From NCBI RefSeq assembly GCF_900107855.1, contig NZ_FNRJ01000005.1, positions 180,662 to 244,661 on the forward strand: DNA of 64,000 nt. The letters run 5' to 3'. Under the pieces are notes generated by a model, which searched no databases, was not told where the DNA came from, and saw nothing but the letters and a program-made list of their open reading frames with translations. This stretch comes from Marinobacterium iners DSM 11526 (GTDB lineage: Bacteria > Pseudomonadota > Gammaproteobacteria > Pseudomonadales > Balneatricaceae). The position numbers and the translations under genes are program-made. The stretch's first letter is position 1. Each line of letters starts with the position of its first letter. Shown here piece after piece: positions 1-10,494 of the stretch.

Positions 1-2011
1 GATGGAGTTCATTCCGGGGCCTGATTTCCCCACCGGTGGCATTATCAATGGTCGAGCCGGCATCCTGCAGGCCTATCGTACCGGTCGTGGCCGCATCTAT
101 GTGCGTGCGCGCCACCATATCGAAGACCATCCCAAAAATGGCCGGCCGATGCTGGTGATCACCGAGATCCCGTATCAGCTGAACAAGGCGCGTCTGATCG
201 AGAAGATTGCCGAGCTGGTCAAAGAGAAGAAAATAGAGGGAATCAGCGAACTGCGTGACGAATCCGACAAGGATGGCATGCGCATCGTGATCGAGCTTCG
301 CCGTGGCGAAGTGCCCGAAGTGATCATCAACAACCTGTTTGCCCAGACCCAGCTGCAAAGCGTATTCGGGATCAACATGGTGGCGCTGGTTGATGGTCAG
401 CCGAAGATTCTGGATCTTAAAACAATTCTTCAATGCTTCGTGCGCCACCGCCGTGAAGTGGTGACCCGCCGTACCATCTTTGAACTGCGCAAGGCACGCG
501 AGCGTGGGCATGTACTGGAAGGCCTGGCGATTGCGCTGGCCAATATCGATCCGGTCATCGAACTGATCAAGCAGTCTCCTTCGCCTGCCGAAGCGAAAGA
601 ACGTCTGATCGCAACCGCTTGGGTGCCGGGTAATGTGACCGACATGCTGGAACGTGCAGGTGAAACCGCTTGCCGGCCTGAAGATCTGGAGCCCCAGTAT
701 GGCATGCTCGACGGTCGTTATTACCTGTCACCGGTTCAGGCCCAGGCAATCCTCGACCTGCGTTTGCACCGCCTGACCGGCCTTGAGCACGAGAAGCTGA
801 TCGCTGAATACCGTGAGCTGCTGGATAAGATCGCCGAGTTGCTGCATATCCTGGGCTCTTATGAGCGCCTGATGGAAGTGATCCGCGAAGAGCTGGAAAC
901 GCTGGTGGCAGAGTATGCCGATGAGCGCCGTACCGAGATTCAGGCCTCCATGCAGGATCTGACCGTGGCGGATCTGATCACCGAAGAGGATATGGTGGTG
1001 ACGATCTCTCATGCCGGCTACGCCAAAACTCAGCCTCTGACCGATTATCAGGCTCAGCGCCGTGGTGGCAAGGGCAAATCAGCGACGGCAATGAAAGATG
1101 AAGACTTCATTGAGCACCTGCTGATTGCCAATACCCATGACACCATTCTCTGTTTCACCAACATGGGCAAGGTGTACTGGCTTAAGGTTTACGAAATTCC
1201 TCCGGCCAGTCGTGCCTCCCGTGGTCGTCCGGTGGTCAACATTCTGCCACTGGCCGAAAACGAGTGGATCAGCACCATTCTGCCTGTGCAGGCGTTTGAT
1301 CCTGACCGATTCATTTTCATGGCAACTGCCAACGGTACCGTGAAAAAGACACCGCTGGATGCCTTCTCGCGTCCGCGCAGTACCGGTTTGATTGCACTGG
1401 ATATTGTGGAAGGTGACCGCCTGATCGGCGCATCCCTGACCAGTGGTCAGGATGATGTCATGCTGGTGACCAGTGCCGGCAAGGCGATCCGTTTCAACGA
1501 GAATGATGTTCGCGCCATGGGCCGCACGGCACGCGGTGTTCGCGGTGTGCGCATGGATGACGATGTACAGGTCATCGCCCTGATGGTGCCGCAGGCAGGA
1601 GGCGAAGTGCTGACCGCCTCCGAGCACGGCTACGGCAAGAAGACCCGTGTGGACGAGTTCCCGCTGCGCGGTCGTGGTGGTCAGGGTGTGATCGCCATGC
1701 AGTGTACCGAGCGAAATGGCCAGCTGGCCGGTGCGGTACAGGTGTTCGAAGGCGACGATGTGATGCTGATCAGCAACCGCGGTACCCTGGTACGGACGCG
1801 CAGCAGTGAAATCTCAAGTCTGGGCCGCAACACCCAGGGCGTGATGCTGATCCGCCTGGCTGAAGAAGAGGCGCTGGTGGGGATTGCGCGTATTGAAGAG
1901 CCTGACGAAGAGGATCTTGAAACGGCAGAAGACAGTGCCGAAGTACGCACCGAGGTGCCGGAAGAGGCTGCCGATGATGCTCAGGCTGATGATACTGGCA
2001 GTGATGCCTGA
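1..2011 (+). CDS. gyrA: DNA gyrase subunit A, 3' part (5' end outside window)
   Basis: This is the C-terminal 669 residues of the gyrase A subunit, which with GyrB introduces negative supercoils into DNA. The open frame runs in from the left edge, so the N-terminal part with the active-site Tyr is missing. The first residues match the GPDFPTGG segment of the breakage-reunion domain. The coiled-coil region follows, and then the beta-pinwheel with its GyrA box (QRRGGKG, near base 1055). The last 40 or so residues are very rich in Asp and Glu, as in other gyrase A tails that modulate DNA wrapping. It is followed 32 bases later by serC, the order seen in Pseudomonas. Confidence 0.98.
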   Translation, partial: MEFIPGPDFPTGGIINGRAGILQAYRTGRGRIYVRARHHIEDHPKNGRPMLVITEIPYQLNKARLIEKIAELVKEKKIEGISELRDESDKDGMRIVIELRRGEVPEVIINNLFAQTQLQSVFGINMVALVDGQPKILDLKTILQCFVRHRREVVTRRTIFELRKARERGHVLEGLAIALANIDPVIELIKQSPSPAEAKERLIATAWVPGNVTDMLERAGETACRPEDLEPQYGMLDGRYYLSPVQAQAILDLRLHRLTGLEHEKLIAEYRELLDKIAELLHILGSYERLMEVIREELETLVAEYADERRTEIQASMQDLTVADLITEEDMVVTISHAGYAKTQPLTDYQAQRRGGKGKSATAMKDEDFIEHLLIANTHDTILCFTNMGKVYWLKVYEIPPASRASRGRPVVNILPLAENEWISTILPVQAFDPDRFIFMATANGTVKKTPLDAFSRPRSTGLIALDIVEGDRLIGASLTSGQDDVMLVTSAGKAIRFNENDVRAMGRTARGVRGVRMDDDVQVIALMVPQAGGEVLTASEHGYGKKTRVDEFPLRGRGGQGVIAMQCTERNGQLAGAVQVFEGDDVMLISNRGTLVRTRSSEISSLGRNTQGVMLIRLAEEEALVGIARIEEPDEEDLETAEDSAEVRTEVPEEAADDAQADDTGSDA

Positions 2012-2043
2012 TTCCCTTTATCTAACTGGAATTCAAAACTGAA

Positions 2044-3126
2044 ATGACACGTAAATACAATTTCAGTGCAGGGCCTGGGGCCCTGCCGGAAGAGGTTCTG
2101 CAACAGGCACAGGCTGAGCTGCTGGACTGGCACGGTCAGGGGCTCTCCATTATGGAGATGAGCCATCGCAGTGACGAGTATGTTGGCGTTGCGGCCCAGG
2201 CCGAGCAGGATCTGCGAGACCTGATGGGCATCCCGGTCAACTACAAGGTGCTGTTCCTGCAGGGTGGTGCAACGGCCCAGTTTGCCATGGTGCCGATGAA
2301 CCTGCTGCGTGGTGCGAGCTGCGCGGACTATATCGACACCGGCATCTGGTCCGGCAAGGCGGTCAAGGAAGCCCGGCGCTATGCACAGATAAATGTGGCT
2401 GCCAGCACCGCAGGCAATAACTACACCTCGGTGCCGGCGCAGTCAGAACTGCAGCTGACGCCTGGGGCGGCCTATCTGCATTACACCACCAACGAAACCA
2501 TTGGTGGTGTCGAGTTTGACTACATTCCCGATAGCGGCGATGTGCCACTGGTGGCCGATATGTCTTCCGATATTCTGTCTGTCCCTGTGGATGTCAGCCG
2601 CTTTGGCCTGATCTACGCCGGCGCACAGAAGAATATTGGTCCTGCTGGTCTGACGGTAGTGATCGTGCGTGAAGATTTGATCGGCCAGACGCTGGCGGGT
2701 ACGCCAAGCATGTACGACTACAAGATCCACGCTGACGCCGACTCCATGAACAACACGCCACCGACCTTTGGCTGGTATCTGGCCGGGCTGGTGTTCCAGT
2801 GGCTCAAACGCCAGGGTGGTGTAGAGGCGATGGCCGAACTGAACCGCCGCAAGGCCGCTAAGCTCTATGCGGCCATTGATGCCAGCGATTTCTACGGCAA
2901 TCCGGTGGCGATCAACAACCGCTCCATCATGAATGTGCCGTTTACGCTGGCCGATGCCACTTTGGAAAAACGTTTCCTTGAACTGGCAGAAGCAGAAGGA
3001 ATGCTCAATCTTCAGGGGCATCGCTCTGTTGGTGGCATGCGGGCGAGCATCTATAACGCGGTACCAGAAGCGGCGGTGGATGCGTTGATCGACTTCATGC
3101 AGCGGTTCGAAAAAGAGCAGGCCTGA
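2044..3126 (+). CDS. serC: Phosphoserine aminotransferase
   Basis: PLP-dependent class V aminotransferase that makes 3-phosphoserine from 3-phosphohydroxypyruvate and glutamate in serine synthesis; the same enzyme acts in the pyridoxal phosphate pathway. The 360 residues are the normal family length. The N-terminus (NFSAGPGALP) and the PLP-lysine segment (AGAQKNIGPAG) are intact, and the C-terminal GGMRASIYNA motif is present. The gene lies between gyrA and pheA, two bases before the pheA start, which suggests co-transcription with the aromatic amino-acid genes. Confidence 0.98.
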   Translation: MTRKYNFSAGPGALPEEVLQQAQAELLDWHGQGLSIMEMSHRSDEYVGVAAQAEQDLRDLMGIPVNYKVLFLQGGATAQFAMVPMNLLRGASCADYIDTGIWSGKAVKEARRYAQINVAASTAGNNYTSVPAQSELQLTPGAAYLHYTTNETIGGVEFDYIPDSGDVPLVADMSSDILSVPVDVSRFGLIYAGAQKNIGPAGLTVVIVREDLIGQTLAGTPSMYDYKIHADADSMNNTPPTFGWYLAGLVFQWLKRQGGVEAMAELNRRKAAKLYAAIDASDFYGNPVAINNRSIMNVPFTLADATLEKRFLELAEAEGMLNLQGHRSVGGMRASIYNAVPEAAVDALIDFMQRFEKEQA

Positions 3127-3128
3127 GT

Positions 3129-4019
3129 ATGAAGGCGACTGACAAGGGTGCGGCAGATGCGCAGGAAGCGAAACTGCGGGTGTTGCGTGATCGCATCGAT
3201 ACGGTGGATCGTCAGATCCACCAGCTGCTGAATGATCGCGCTCGGCTGGCACAGGGCGTGGCTGAAGTGAAGGAGCGCTACCGCGAAGGGGGCGAGACAC
3301 CGGTATTTTACCGACCTGAACGTGAAGCGCAGGTGTTGAGAGCCGTAATGGCCCGCAACGAGGGGCCGTTGCCCGATCAGGCCGTTGCACGCCTGTTTCG
3401 CGAGATCATGTCGGTCTGCCTTGCGCTTGAGCAGCCGATGCGTGCGGTGTTCCTCGGTCCTGAAGGCACCTTTACGCAGCAGGCAGCGCAGAAGCATTTC
3501 GGGCAGGCTGTTCGTTGTCAGGCGTTGCCAAGCCTGGAGCAGGTGTTCAGTGAAGTGGAGCAGGGCAGTGCTCACTATGCAGTTGTCCCCATCGAGAGTG
3601 AGGATGCCGGTTTGATCCGGCATACGCTGGATCTGTTTCGCCGCTTCGGCCTGTATATATGCGGTGAAGTGGAGCTGGCTCCCGAAGCGGCAGCGCAGGC
3701 AACTGATCGTTGCCCTCGTTTTCTGGTCGTTGGTCGTGAAGCGGTTGGTCCCAGCGGTGATGACAAAACCTCACTGTTGCTTATCTGCCGTGATGAGCCT
3801 GGCGTGCTGCATGATCTTTTGTCGCCTTTTCACCGACGCAATATCAGTCTGACGCGTCTGGAAACACGCAGCAGCGGTGAGCACGACTGGAAAATGCTGT
3901 TCTATATTGATTTCGAAGGTCATCGTGAAGATCCCGCAGTTATCGAATTGCTGACGGAACTGGGTGGTCTCGATATCGAGGTAAAATTTCTCGGATCCTA
4001 CCCGAAAGCGGTGCTCTGA
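3129..4019 (+). CDS. pheA: Chorismate mutase / ACT protein with an internally deleted prephenate dehydratase domain
   Basis: Counterpart by position and sequence of the bifunctional P-protein (chorismate mutase plus prephenate dehydratase), but 296 residues long instead of about 365. Residues 15-105 form a normal AroQ-type chorismate mutase helix set. The dehydratase domain begins normally (FLGPEGTFTQQAA, about 108-120), but the conserved ENS motif reads ESE. After CGEVELAP the chain jumps to CPRFLVVG, so about 70 residues of the second lobe are absent and the catalytic TRF motif reads PRF. The ACT domain (about 215-296) is kept, ending in GSYPKAVL. I infer that chorismate mutase activity remains and dehydratase activity is lost. 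The frame is open throughout, so this is not a simple frameshift. It sits two bases after serC. Confidence 0.9.
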   Translation: MKATDKGAADAQEAKLRVLRDRIDTVDRQIHQLLNDRARLAQGVAEVKERYREGGETPVFYRPEREAQVLRAVMARNEGPLPDQAVARLFREIMSVCLALEQPMRAVFLGPEGTFTQQAAQKHFGQAVRCQALPSLEQVFSEVEQGSAHYAVVPIESEDAGLIRHTLDLFRRFGLYICGEVELAPEAAAQATDRCPRFLVVGREAVGPSGDDKTSLLLICRDEPGVLHDLLSPFHRRNISLTRLETRSSGEHDWKMLFYIDFEGHREDPAVIELLTELGGLDIEVKFLGSYPKAVL

Positions 4020-4046
4020 GTTCATACAGTATAAGGATGCCAAGGG

Positions 4047-5150
4047 ATGTCATGTGATTTTATGGCACTGGCGACACCTGGAGTACAGGGGTTGCACCCC
4101 TACGAAGCAGGCAAGCCGGTTGAGGAGCTGGAGCGTGAGCTGGGGATACACGATATCATCAAGCTTGCCAGCAATGAGAATCCGCTGGGACCCAGTGCGT
4201 ATGCGATTGAAGCTGTACAGAAAGCATTGGCCGAAGCTACCCGTTACCCAGACAGTAATGGCTTTCGTCTCAAGGAAGCGCTGCATCAATATTATGGATT
4301 GATGCCAGAACAGCTGACGCTGGGTAACGGCTCCAACGACGTGCTTGAGCTGATCGCGCGTGCCTTTCTTCAACCCGGAGATGAAGTTATCTTCTCCGAA
4401 TACGCCTTTGCGGTGTACCACATTGTGACTCAGGCCTGTAGTGCCAAAGCGGTCATCACGCCTGCTCGTGATTATGGTCACAATCTTCAGGCGATGGCTG
4501 AAGCCATTACAGAAAATACCCGCCTGATCTTCATTGCCAACCCGAATAACCCAACCGGCACCGCCTTGATGCGTGACGAGCTGACAGCATTTCTGGCAGC
4601 GGTGCCGGAGCATGTCATTGTCGTGCTGGATGAAGCCTATACGGAATATGTTGAGGCTGGAGACTTTCCGGATGGGCTGGAGTTACTGCCTCAGTTCCCG
4701 AATCTGGTGGTAACCCGCACATTTTCCAAGGCCTGGGGGCTTGCCGGCCTGCGCGTCGGTTTTGCTGCCGCCAGTACAGTGATTACCGATCTGCTTAACC
4801 GTGTACGGCAACCGTTCAATGTATCCCATCTCGCGCTTGCGGCTGCTGAGGCTGTTCTGGATGACGGTGATTACCTGGCTCGCAGTGTCGAGCTTAATCG
4901 CAGGGGAATGGCTCAGCTCGAGCAGGGGCTGAAACAGCTTGGAGTCGGTTATATCCCCTCATTCGGGAACTTCATCACTGTCGATATGGCACGCCCGGCC
5001 CAGCCCCTGTTTCAGGCACTGCTGCATGAAGGCGTGATCGTGCGGCCATTGGGCGGATACCGGATGCCTCAGCATCTGCGTATCAGTATCGGTCTGACAA
5101 ATGAAAATGACCGGTTCCTGCGGGCACTCAAACAGGTGCTGGCGTGCTGA
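4047..5150 (+). CDS. hisC: Histidinol-phosphate / aromatic aminotransferase
   Basis: Class I/II PLP aminotransferase of 367 residues. Its N-terminus (MSCDFMALATPGVQGL) resembles the second HisC copy found in the pheA-tyrA/aroA block of pseudomonads. Substrate-site and PLP motifs are intact: ASNENPLGPS, NPNNPTGTAL and the lysine motif TFSKAWGLAGLR. In this context it may act on imidazole acetol phosphate or on aromatic keto acids such as phenylpyruvate; sequence alone does not decide. The ATG at 4047 has an AAGG-type ribosome site just upstream. The 3' end overlaps the next gene by 7 bases. Confidence 0.95.
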   Translation: MSCDFMALATPGVQGLHPYEAGKPVEELERELGIHDIIKLASNENPLGPSAYAIEAVQKALAEATRYPDSNGFRLKEALHQYYGLMPEQLTLGNGSNDVLELIARAFLQPGDEVIFSEYAFAVYHIVTQACSAKAVITPARDYGHNLQAMAEAITENTRLIFIANPNNPTGTALMRDELTAFLAAVPEHVIVVLDEAYTEYVEAGDFPDGLELLPQFPNLVVTRTFSKAWGLAGLRVGFAAASTVITDLLNRVRQPFNVSHLALAAAEAVLDDGDYLARSVELNRRGMAQLEQGLKQLGVGYIPSFGNFITVDMARPAQPLFQALLHEGVIVRPLGGYRMPQHLRISIGLTNENDRFLRALKQVLAC

Positions 5151-7381
5151 ACTACTCGGGTAAGTCGCAATACCAGCTCGACAGAGTGCTGATCATTGGC
5201 TTGGGGCTGATAGGTGGCTCTTTTGCCAAGGCACTGAAGATTCGTTCCTGTGTTCGTGAAATCGTGGGTGCCGATCGCAGTGAGGAGGAGTGCCGGCTGG
5301 GTCTCGAGCTGGGTGTGATTGATCGTGTTGCCACTGACCTTGAAGCGGAAGTGTCAGCGGTTGATCTGATCGTCCTGGCCGTTCCGGTCAAGGCGATGGA
5401 AAGTGTGCTTGAACAGATTCGTCCCTGGCTGCGTTTGCGCACACTGGTGACGGATGTCGGCAGCACCAAGGGAAGCCTGGTAGCAGCCGCACGTCGTCTG
5501 TTCGGGCAATTGCCACCGACCTTTATTCCTGGGCACCCCATTGCCGGTGCCGAGAAAAGCGGTGTGCGTGCTGCCGATGCTGACCTGTTCGAGCGACATA
5601 AGGTGATTCTAACACCGCTGCCCGAGACCGATCCAAATGCCACGCTTGAGTTGGCACGCCTGTGGCAGGCGGTAGGTGCCGAAGTGTTGCAGATGGAAGT
5701 TGAGCGGCATGATGAAGTGCTGGCCGCAACAAGCCACTTGCCGCACCTGCTGGCATTTTCGTTGGTCGATACATTGGCGCGTGAAGAGGAAAATCTGGAT
5801 ATTTTCCGTTATGCCGCAGGCGGCTTTCGTGACTTCACGCGCATTGCTGCCAGCGACCCAACCATGTGGCATGACATCTGTGTTGCCAATCGAAGTGCGG
5901 TGCTGGCGCAGATTGATCGTTATACCACCGGTCTGACTCGTCTGCGCAGTGCCATTGACACTGGCGATAGCCAGACGATGCTGGGAATCTTCACGCGAGC
6001 CAAGGCGGCTCGAGATCACTTTACCCGATTACTGACAGGGTCAGCCTATTCATCGAATGATCATGCGGCTGGAGTAAGCTTGCGTGTCAGCAGTGATGCT
6101 GCACCAGTAGGTGAACTGGTATTGCCGGGCGATAAGTCGGTTTCACACAGGGCGATTATTCTTGCGGCCATAGCCGATGGCGTAACGGATATCAGTGGTT
6201 TTCTCGAAAGTGAAGACAGCCTGGCGACGTTGCAGGCAATGCGTGATATGGGCGTAGTCATTGAAGGTCCGCATCAGGGCAGGGTCAGAATCTACGGAGT
6301 TGGCCTGCATGGGCTTAAACCGCCACCTGGGCCGCTCTACCTGGGTCACTCGGCTACCTCGATGCGTCTTTTGGCGGGTGTGCTGGTCGCTCAGCCGTTC
6401 GATACCGAGCTGTTCGGTGACGAGTCCCTGAGTCAACGCAATATGTCACGTGTGGCGGAGCCGCTGCGCCTGATGGGGGCGGATATTGAAACCGGTATTG
6501 GCGGCTGCCCGCCACTGAAAATAAAAGGGGGGCGCAGGTTGCGGGGTGTTCGCTATACCCTGCCGATGCCCAGTGCTCAGGTTAAATCAGCGCTGCTGCT
6601 GGCAGGGTTGTGGGCGGAAGGTGAAACCCGAGTGGTTGAGCCGGTGGCGACACGTGATCACACCGAACGGATGCTGTCAGCGCTTGGAGTTGATATGAGC
6701 AGTGACGCCGGGGAGGTCTGCCTTAAACCTGCTCAATCGCTGCGAGCTGCACCTATCGAAGTTCCGCGCGACCTGTCCTGGGCGACACTGTTCATGCTGG
6801 TAGCCAGTCTCAGCCCTGGGGCTGACCTGCTGCTCAAAGGGGTGGGTATTAATCCCAGTCGAGCGGGTGCGCTGCGCGTGCTTGAGCGCATGGGGGCTGT
6901 CATTACACTGTCTGAGCAGCACCTCCAGGCAGGGGAACCGGTAGCCGATATTCATGTCAAGGCGGGGCGGCCACTGTCTGCAGTGACAGTGGATCTGTCA
7001 GATCTTGCCACGGCCAGCGACGAGGTACCTCTGTTGTTGGTGGCTGCAGCCTGTGCAGTGGGACACAGCCGATTTACCGGGCTGGATGGGTTGCGTCGCA
7101 AGGAGGAAGATCCGGTGGCGCAAACAGCGCAGCTGTTACAGCAATTGGGTGTGCGGCTAGAGCTGGATAATGACCGAATCGAAGTAACCGGTGGGTGCAT
7201 CGAGGGTGGTGAGATCATGTTGAATGGGCAGATCCGAGTTGCCATGGCGGCGCTGGCGGCTGGGCTCTGCGGCGAAAATACACTCAAAATTGGCGGAGGC
7301 GGCTGTTTGTTGGCAGCATGCCCCGATCTGATCGAGTTGATGCAAAGACTGGGTCTGAATGTGCATAAGGAGGAGGGCTGA
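5144..7381 (+). CDS. tyrA-aroA: Fused prephenate dehydrogenase / 3-phosphoshikimate 1-carboxyvinyltransferase
   Basis: Two-enzyme fusion of 745 residues. Residues 10-300 are a TyrA-type NAD-dependent dehydrogenase ([13 protein letters not shown] dinucleotide loop, [11 protein letters not shown]) that converts prephenate or arogenate towards tyrosine. Residues 310-745 are EPSP synthase ([36 protein letters not shown]), the sixth step of the shikimate pathway. Such fusions are known in Pseudomonas and relatives. The start is a GTG inside the end of hisC. The next gene, cmk, starts in the stop codon, so translation is probably coupled. The TyrA half draws on the prephenate made by the neighbouring chorismate mutase. 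Confidence 0.96.
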   Translation: MLNYSGKSQYQLDRVLIIGLGLIGGSFAKALKIRSCVREIVGADRSEEECRLGLELGVIDRVATDLEAEVSAVDLIVLAVPVKAMESVLEQIRPWLRLRTLVTDVGSTKGSLVAAARRLFGQLPPTFIPGHPIAGAEKSGVRAADADLFERHKVILTPLPETDPNATLELARLWQAVGAEVLQMEVERHDEVLAATSHLPHLLAFSLVDTLAREEENLDIFRYAAGGFRDFTRIAASDPTMWHDICVANRSAVLAQIDRYTTGLTRLRSAIDTGDSQTMLGIFTRAKAARDHFTRLLTGSAYSSNDHAAGVSLRVSSDAAPVGELVLPGDKSVSHRAIILAAIADGVTDISGFLESEDSLATLQAMRDMGVVIEGPHQGRVRIYGVGLHGLKPPPGPLYLGHSATSMRLLAGVLVAQPFDTELFGDESLSQRNMSRVAEPLRLMGADIETGIGGCPPLKIKGGRRLRGVRYTLPMPSAQVKSALLLAGLWAEGETRVVEPVATRDHTERMLSALGVDMSSDAGEVCLKPAQSLRAAPIEVPRDLSWATLFMLVASLSPGADLLLKGVGINPSRAGALRVLERMGAVITLSEQHLQAGEPVADIHVKAGRPLSAVTVDLSDLATASDEVPLLLVAAACAVGHSRFTGLDGLRRKEEDPVAQTAQLLQQLGVRLELDNDRIEVTGGCIEGGEIMLNGQIRVAMAALAAGLCGENTLKIGGGGCLLAACPDLIELMQRLGLNVHKEEG

Positions 7382-8073
7382 TGTCCAGCCAGGAAAAACA
7401 GGCCGCCGTCATTACGGTGGATGGCCCTAGTGGGTCGGGCAAGGGAACAGTCTGTCAGTTGCTGGCACGCGAGTTGGGCTGGCACCTGCTGGACAGTGGT
7501 GCGCTGTATCGCGTAACCGCTTTGGCTGCCCGTCACCATGGGGTTGAGCTGGATGATGTAGAGGCGCTGGAAGTACTGGCGGCTCACCTTGATGTGCGTT
7601 TCAAGGCGACAGATGGGGGGGATACTCAGATTATCCTTGAAGGCGAAGAAGTGACTCATGCCATCCGTAACGAGCGGGTAGGAGAGGATGCTTCGGTAGT
7701 GGCGGCGCTGGGACCCGTGCGTGAGGCTTTGTTGAGCCGTCAGCGTGATTTTGCGCTCGCGCCGGGACTGGTGGCTGACGGTCGTGATATGGGCACGGTG
7801 GTGTTCCCCCAGGCCGGTTTGAAAATATACCTTGATGCCAGTGCCGAAGAGCGTGCACAACGACGTTATAAGCAGTTGATTAGCAAGGAACCCGGTGCTA
7901 GCCTTGGTGATATATTGAACGATATAAAGGCGCGTGATGCACGCGACATGAATCGTGCAGTTGCGCCCCTTAAGCCGGCGCCGGATGCGGTGATACTGGA
8001 TTCCACCTTGATGAGCATTAAAGAGGTGTTACAAGCCGTATTGGATGAGGCAAGACACAGAGGCCTACGTTGA
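7381..8073 (+). CDS. cmk: Cytidylate kinase
   Basis: Phosphorylates CMP and dCMP to the diphosphates with ATP. The 230-residue protein has the P-loop [12 protein letters not shown] at residues 15-26 and the RDMGTVVFP and [10 protein letters not shown] segments of the family. The ATG overlaps the stop of tyrA-aroA (ATGA) and has a strong AAGGAGG site before it. Its stop lies 28 bases before the rpsA start; cmk-rpsA is a conserved pair in proteobacteria. Confidence 0.98.
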   Translation: MSSQEKQAAVITVDGPSGSGKGTVCQLLARELGWHLLDSGALYRVTALAARHHGVELDDVEALEVLAAHLDVRFKATDGGDTQIILEGEEVTHAIRNERVGEDASVVAALGPVREALLSRQRDFALAPGLVADGRDMGTVVFPQAGLKIYLDASAEERAQRRYKQLISKEPGASLGDILNDIKARDARDMNRAVAPLKPAPDAVILDSTLMSIKEVLQAVLDEARHRGLR

Positions 8074-8101
8074 TGTAGCCGAAACCTGGGAAGGATCAGT
8101 A

Positions 8102-9784
8102 ATGAGCGAAAGTTTTGCGGAGCTGTTCGAAGAGAGTCTGAAAGAGCTGGATATGGCGCCGGGTTCCATTGTAACCGGCACTGTTGTGGCGATTGAGAAT
8201 GACTTTGTGATCGTCAATGCCGGACTTAAGTCCGAGGGGGTTATCCCTCTGGAACAGTTCCGTAATGACAAGGGAGAAGTCGATCTGAAGGTGGGTGACG
8301 AGGTACGTGTTGCCCTCGAAGCACTGGAAGATGGCTTTGGCTCGACTGTCCTCTCGCGTGAGCGTGCCAAGCGTGCCGAATCCTGGGGAGTGCTGGAGCA
8401 GGCCTACGAGGCAGGCGAAAGTGTGCATGGTCATATCGTGGGTCGGGTGCGTGGTGGCCTCACGGTCGAGGTCAATGGCCTCAATGCCTTCCTGCCAGGT
8501 TCTCTGGTAGATATTCGTCCGCTGCGTGATACCTCTCACCTTGAAGGTCAGGAACTGGAGTTCCGCATCGTCAAGCTGGATCAGCGCAGCAACAATCTGG
8601 TGGTATCTCGCCGTGCCGTGCTGGAGGAGGTCTACAGCAAGGAACGTGAAAAACTGCTGGAAAAAATGGAAGAAGGCCTGGTGGTCAAAGGGATCGTCAA
8701 GAACCTTACCGACTACGGTGCCTTTATCGATCTGGGTGGTATCGACGGCCTGCTCCATATTACTGATATTGCCTGGAAGCGAGTCAAGCACCCGAGCGAA
8801 GTACTTAACGTCGGTGATGAAATCGATGTGAAGGTGCTGAAATACGATCCTGAGCGCAAGCGCGTTTCTCTGGGTCTGAAGCAGCTGCAGGAAGATCCCT
8901 GGAATCAGCTGACCAAGGAATATACCGTTGGCAGCAAGGTCAAGGCGCGGGTTACCAACTTGACCGATTACGGTTGCTTTGCGGAAATCAGTACCGGCGT
9001 TGAAGGTTTGGTGCATGTATCCGAAATGGACTGGACCAACAAGAATATCCATCCCTCCAAGGCAGTTCAGGTAGGGGAAGAGATCGAAGTCATGATCCTC
9101 GATATCGATCAGCAGCGCCGGCGTATATCACTGGGTATGAAACAGTGCCAGCCGAACCCCTGGGAAGCCTTTTCCAGTCTGTTTGCCAAGGGTGACCGGC
9201 TCAAGGGGCGGGTGCGCTCCATTACCGATTTTGGTGTCTTTATCGGGCTTGATGGCGGCATTGACGGTCTGGTCCATCTCTCCGACCTGTCATGGGACCT
9301 GCCGGGCGAAGAAGCGATGAAGGCGTACAACAAAGGGGATGAGGTCGAAGCCGTTGTGCTGTCGATTGATCCGGAGCGTGAGCGAGTTGCGCTGGGTATC
9401 AAGCAGCTCGATTCCGATCCCTTCACAGAGTATGCCGATCAGCATCCGAAGGGCAGCCGTGTCAGGGGTACTATTCGTGAGGTAACGCTGCGCCAGGCTT
9501 TGGTAGAGCTTGCCGAGGGTGTTGAAGGTGTGCTCAAGGTCGCGGAGCTTTCGCATGACCACATCGCTGATCTGACTACTGAGCTTAAATCAGGTGATCA
9601 GCTCGAAGCGGCAGTTCAGAGTGTCGATCGCCGTAACCGAACACTTAACCTGTCGGTGCGTCAGTTGGAACAGGAGCAGACCCGTCAGGCGATGAAGTCC
9701 GTTCAGGAGCAGCCGGTTGAGGACGCAGGTCCGAAGACCATCGGTGACCTGATCAAGGAACAGATGAAAAAACAGGACTCCTGA
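8102..9784 (+). CDS. rpsA: 30S ribosomal protein S1
   Basis: Ribosomal protein S1, which binds mRNA and helps start translation. The 560-residue protein has six tandem S1/OB-fold repeats, the usual number in gammaproteobacteria. Recognisable repeats include [20 protein letters not shown] and [19 protein letters not shown]. The start chosen is the ATG at 8102 ([13 protein letters not shown]), preceded by a GGGAAGGA site; an in-frame ATG 57 bases upstream lies within the end of cmk and has no such site. A GC-rich hairpin follows the stop. Confidence 0.98.
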   Translation: MSESFAELFEESLKELDMAPGSIVTGTVVAIENDFVIVNAGLKSEGVIPLEQFRNDKGEVDLKVGDEVRVALEALEDGFGSTVLSRERAKRAESWGVLEQAYEAGESVHGHIVGRVRGGLTVEVNGLNAFLPGSLVDIRPLRDTSHLEGQELEFRIVKLDQRSNNLVVSRRAVLEEVYSKEREKLLEKMEEGLVVKGIVKNLTDYGAFIDLGGIDGLLHITDIAWKRVKHPSEVLNVGDEIDVKVLKYDPERKRVSLGLKQLQEDPWNQLTKEYTVGSKVKARVTNLTDYGCFAEISTGVEGLVHVSEMDWTNKNIHPSKAVQVGEEIEVMILDIDQQRRRISLGMKQCQPNPWEAFSSLFAKGDRLKGRVRSITDFGVFIGLDGGIDGLVHLSDLSWDLPGEEAMKAYNKGDEVEAVVLSIDPERERVALGIKQLDSDPFTEYADQHPKGSRVRGTIREVTLRQALVELAEGVEGVLKVAELSHDHIADLTTELKSGDQLEAAVQSVDRRNRTLNLSVRQLEQEQTRQAMKSVQEQPVEDAGPKTIGDLIKEQMKKQDS

Positions 9785-9804
9785 GCCAACGGCTCAAGTT
9801 CGAC

Positions 9805-9828
9805 TCCGCACCCGGGGCCGGGTGCGGA
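9805..9828 (+). terminator. GC-rich hairpin between rpsA and ihfB
   Basis: Perfect 9-bp stem (tccgcaccc / gggtgcgga) with a short GC loop, 20 bases after the rpsA stop and 24 bases before the ihfB start. No T-run follows. It could be a partial or rho-assisted terminator, or an mRNA stabiliser at the 3' end of the highly expressed rpsA message. Confidence 0.45.
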
Positions 9829-9851
9829 ACCTGGTCTCAACCGGAGGTGTT

Positions 9852-10148
9852 ATGACCAAGTCTGAGTTGATCGAGCGCTTGATAGACGCGCATCCTGAGC
9901 TGTCTGTGAAAGATGTGGAGCTGGCAGTGAAAACCATGCTGGATCACATGACCGATGCACTCTCTACCGGTGAGCGCATTGAGATTCGCGGTTTTGGCAG
10001 CTTCTCGTTACACTATCGGGCACCGAGAATGGGGCGGAACCCGAAAACCGGCGAAGCGGTACCCTTGCCGGCCAAGCACGTTCCCCACTTCAAGCCTGGC
10101 AAGGAACTGAGAGATCAGGTCAATGAAGGACTCAAGACCGGCTATTGA
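9852..10148 (+). CDS. ihfB: Integration host factor subunit beta
   Basis: DNA-bending nucleoid protein that pairs with IHF-alpha. The 98 residues match the family length. The N-terminus ([10 protein letters not shown]) and the DNA-intercalating arm (RNPKTGE) are intact. The ATG at 9852 is chosen because GGAGG lies at 9843-9847. Position after rpsA is conserved in gammaproteobacteria. Confidence 0.97.
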   Translation: MTKSELIERLIDAHPELSVKDVELAVKTMLDHMTDALSTGERIEIRGFGSFSLHYRAPRMGRNPKTGEAVPLPAKHVPHFKPGKELRDQVNEGLKTGY

Positions 10149-10152
10149 TCTC

Positions 10153-10171
10153 TTGTACCGGGGCGGTACAA
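10153..10171 (+). other. Perfect hairpin between ihfB and lapA
   Basis: An 8-bp perfect stem (ttgtaccg / cggtacaa) around a 3-base loop lies 5 bases after the ihfB stop and ahead of the lapA ribosome site. No T-run follows, so processing or attenuation is more likely than full termination. Confidence 0.35.
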
Positions 10172-10187
10172 CGCAGAGGAATTACGA

Positions 10188-10493
10188 GTGAACTGGCTTA
10201 AAAACCTGATTACCATAGTGCTGGGGCTGATCGTTATCGGTGTCGGTATTCTGTTCACCATTCACAACACAGATCAGGTCACCATTGATCTGGTGTTCTT
10301 TCAGCTGCCGCAGGCAAGTCTGTCACTCTGGTTGATTGCGACTTTTGTTCTTGGCGCTCTGTGCGGCATTGTGCTGAGCATTTTGACCATTCTGTCCCTT
10401 AAAACGAGGCTCCACTCTTCTCAACGCAAGGTGGTTGCCTTTCGCAAGGAGCTGGACCAGTTGCGCACGGCTGGCCTGAAAGACAGTACCTGA
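10188..10493 (+). CDS. lapA: LapA-family inner membrane protein (LPS assembly protein A)
   Basis: Small membrane protein of 101 residues with two hydrophobic segments (about residues 3-24 and 42-66) and a charged, coiled-coil-like tail. This is the DUF1049/LapA architecture. In E. coli LapA works with LapB at the inner membrane to control LPS synthesis through FtsH and LpxC. The start is a GTG with GAGGA upstream. It ends one base before lapB, which supports the call. Confidence 0.92.
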   Translation: MNWLKNLITIVLGLIVIGVGILFTIHNTDQVTIDLVFFQLPQASLSLWLIATFVLGALCGIVLSILTILSLKTRLHSSQRKVVAFRKELDQLRTAGLKDST

Positions 10494-10494
10494 A

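Noticed and set aside
8096..9052. Open frame of 318 codons opposite rpsA
   Set aside because: Antisense to a ribosomal protein gene with all six S1 repeats; no family match.
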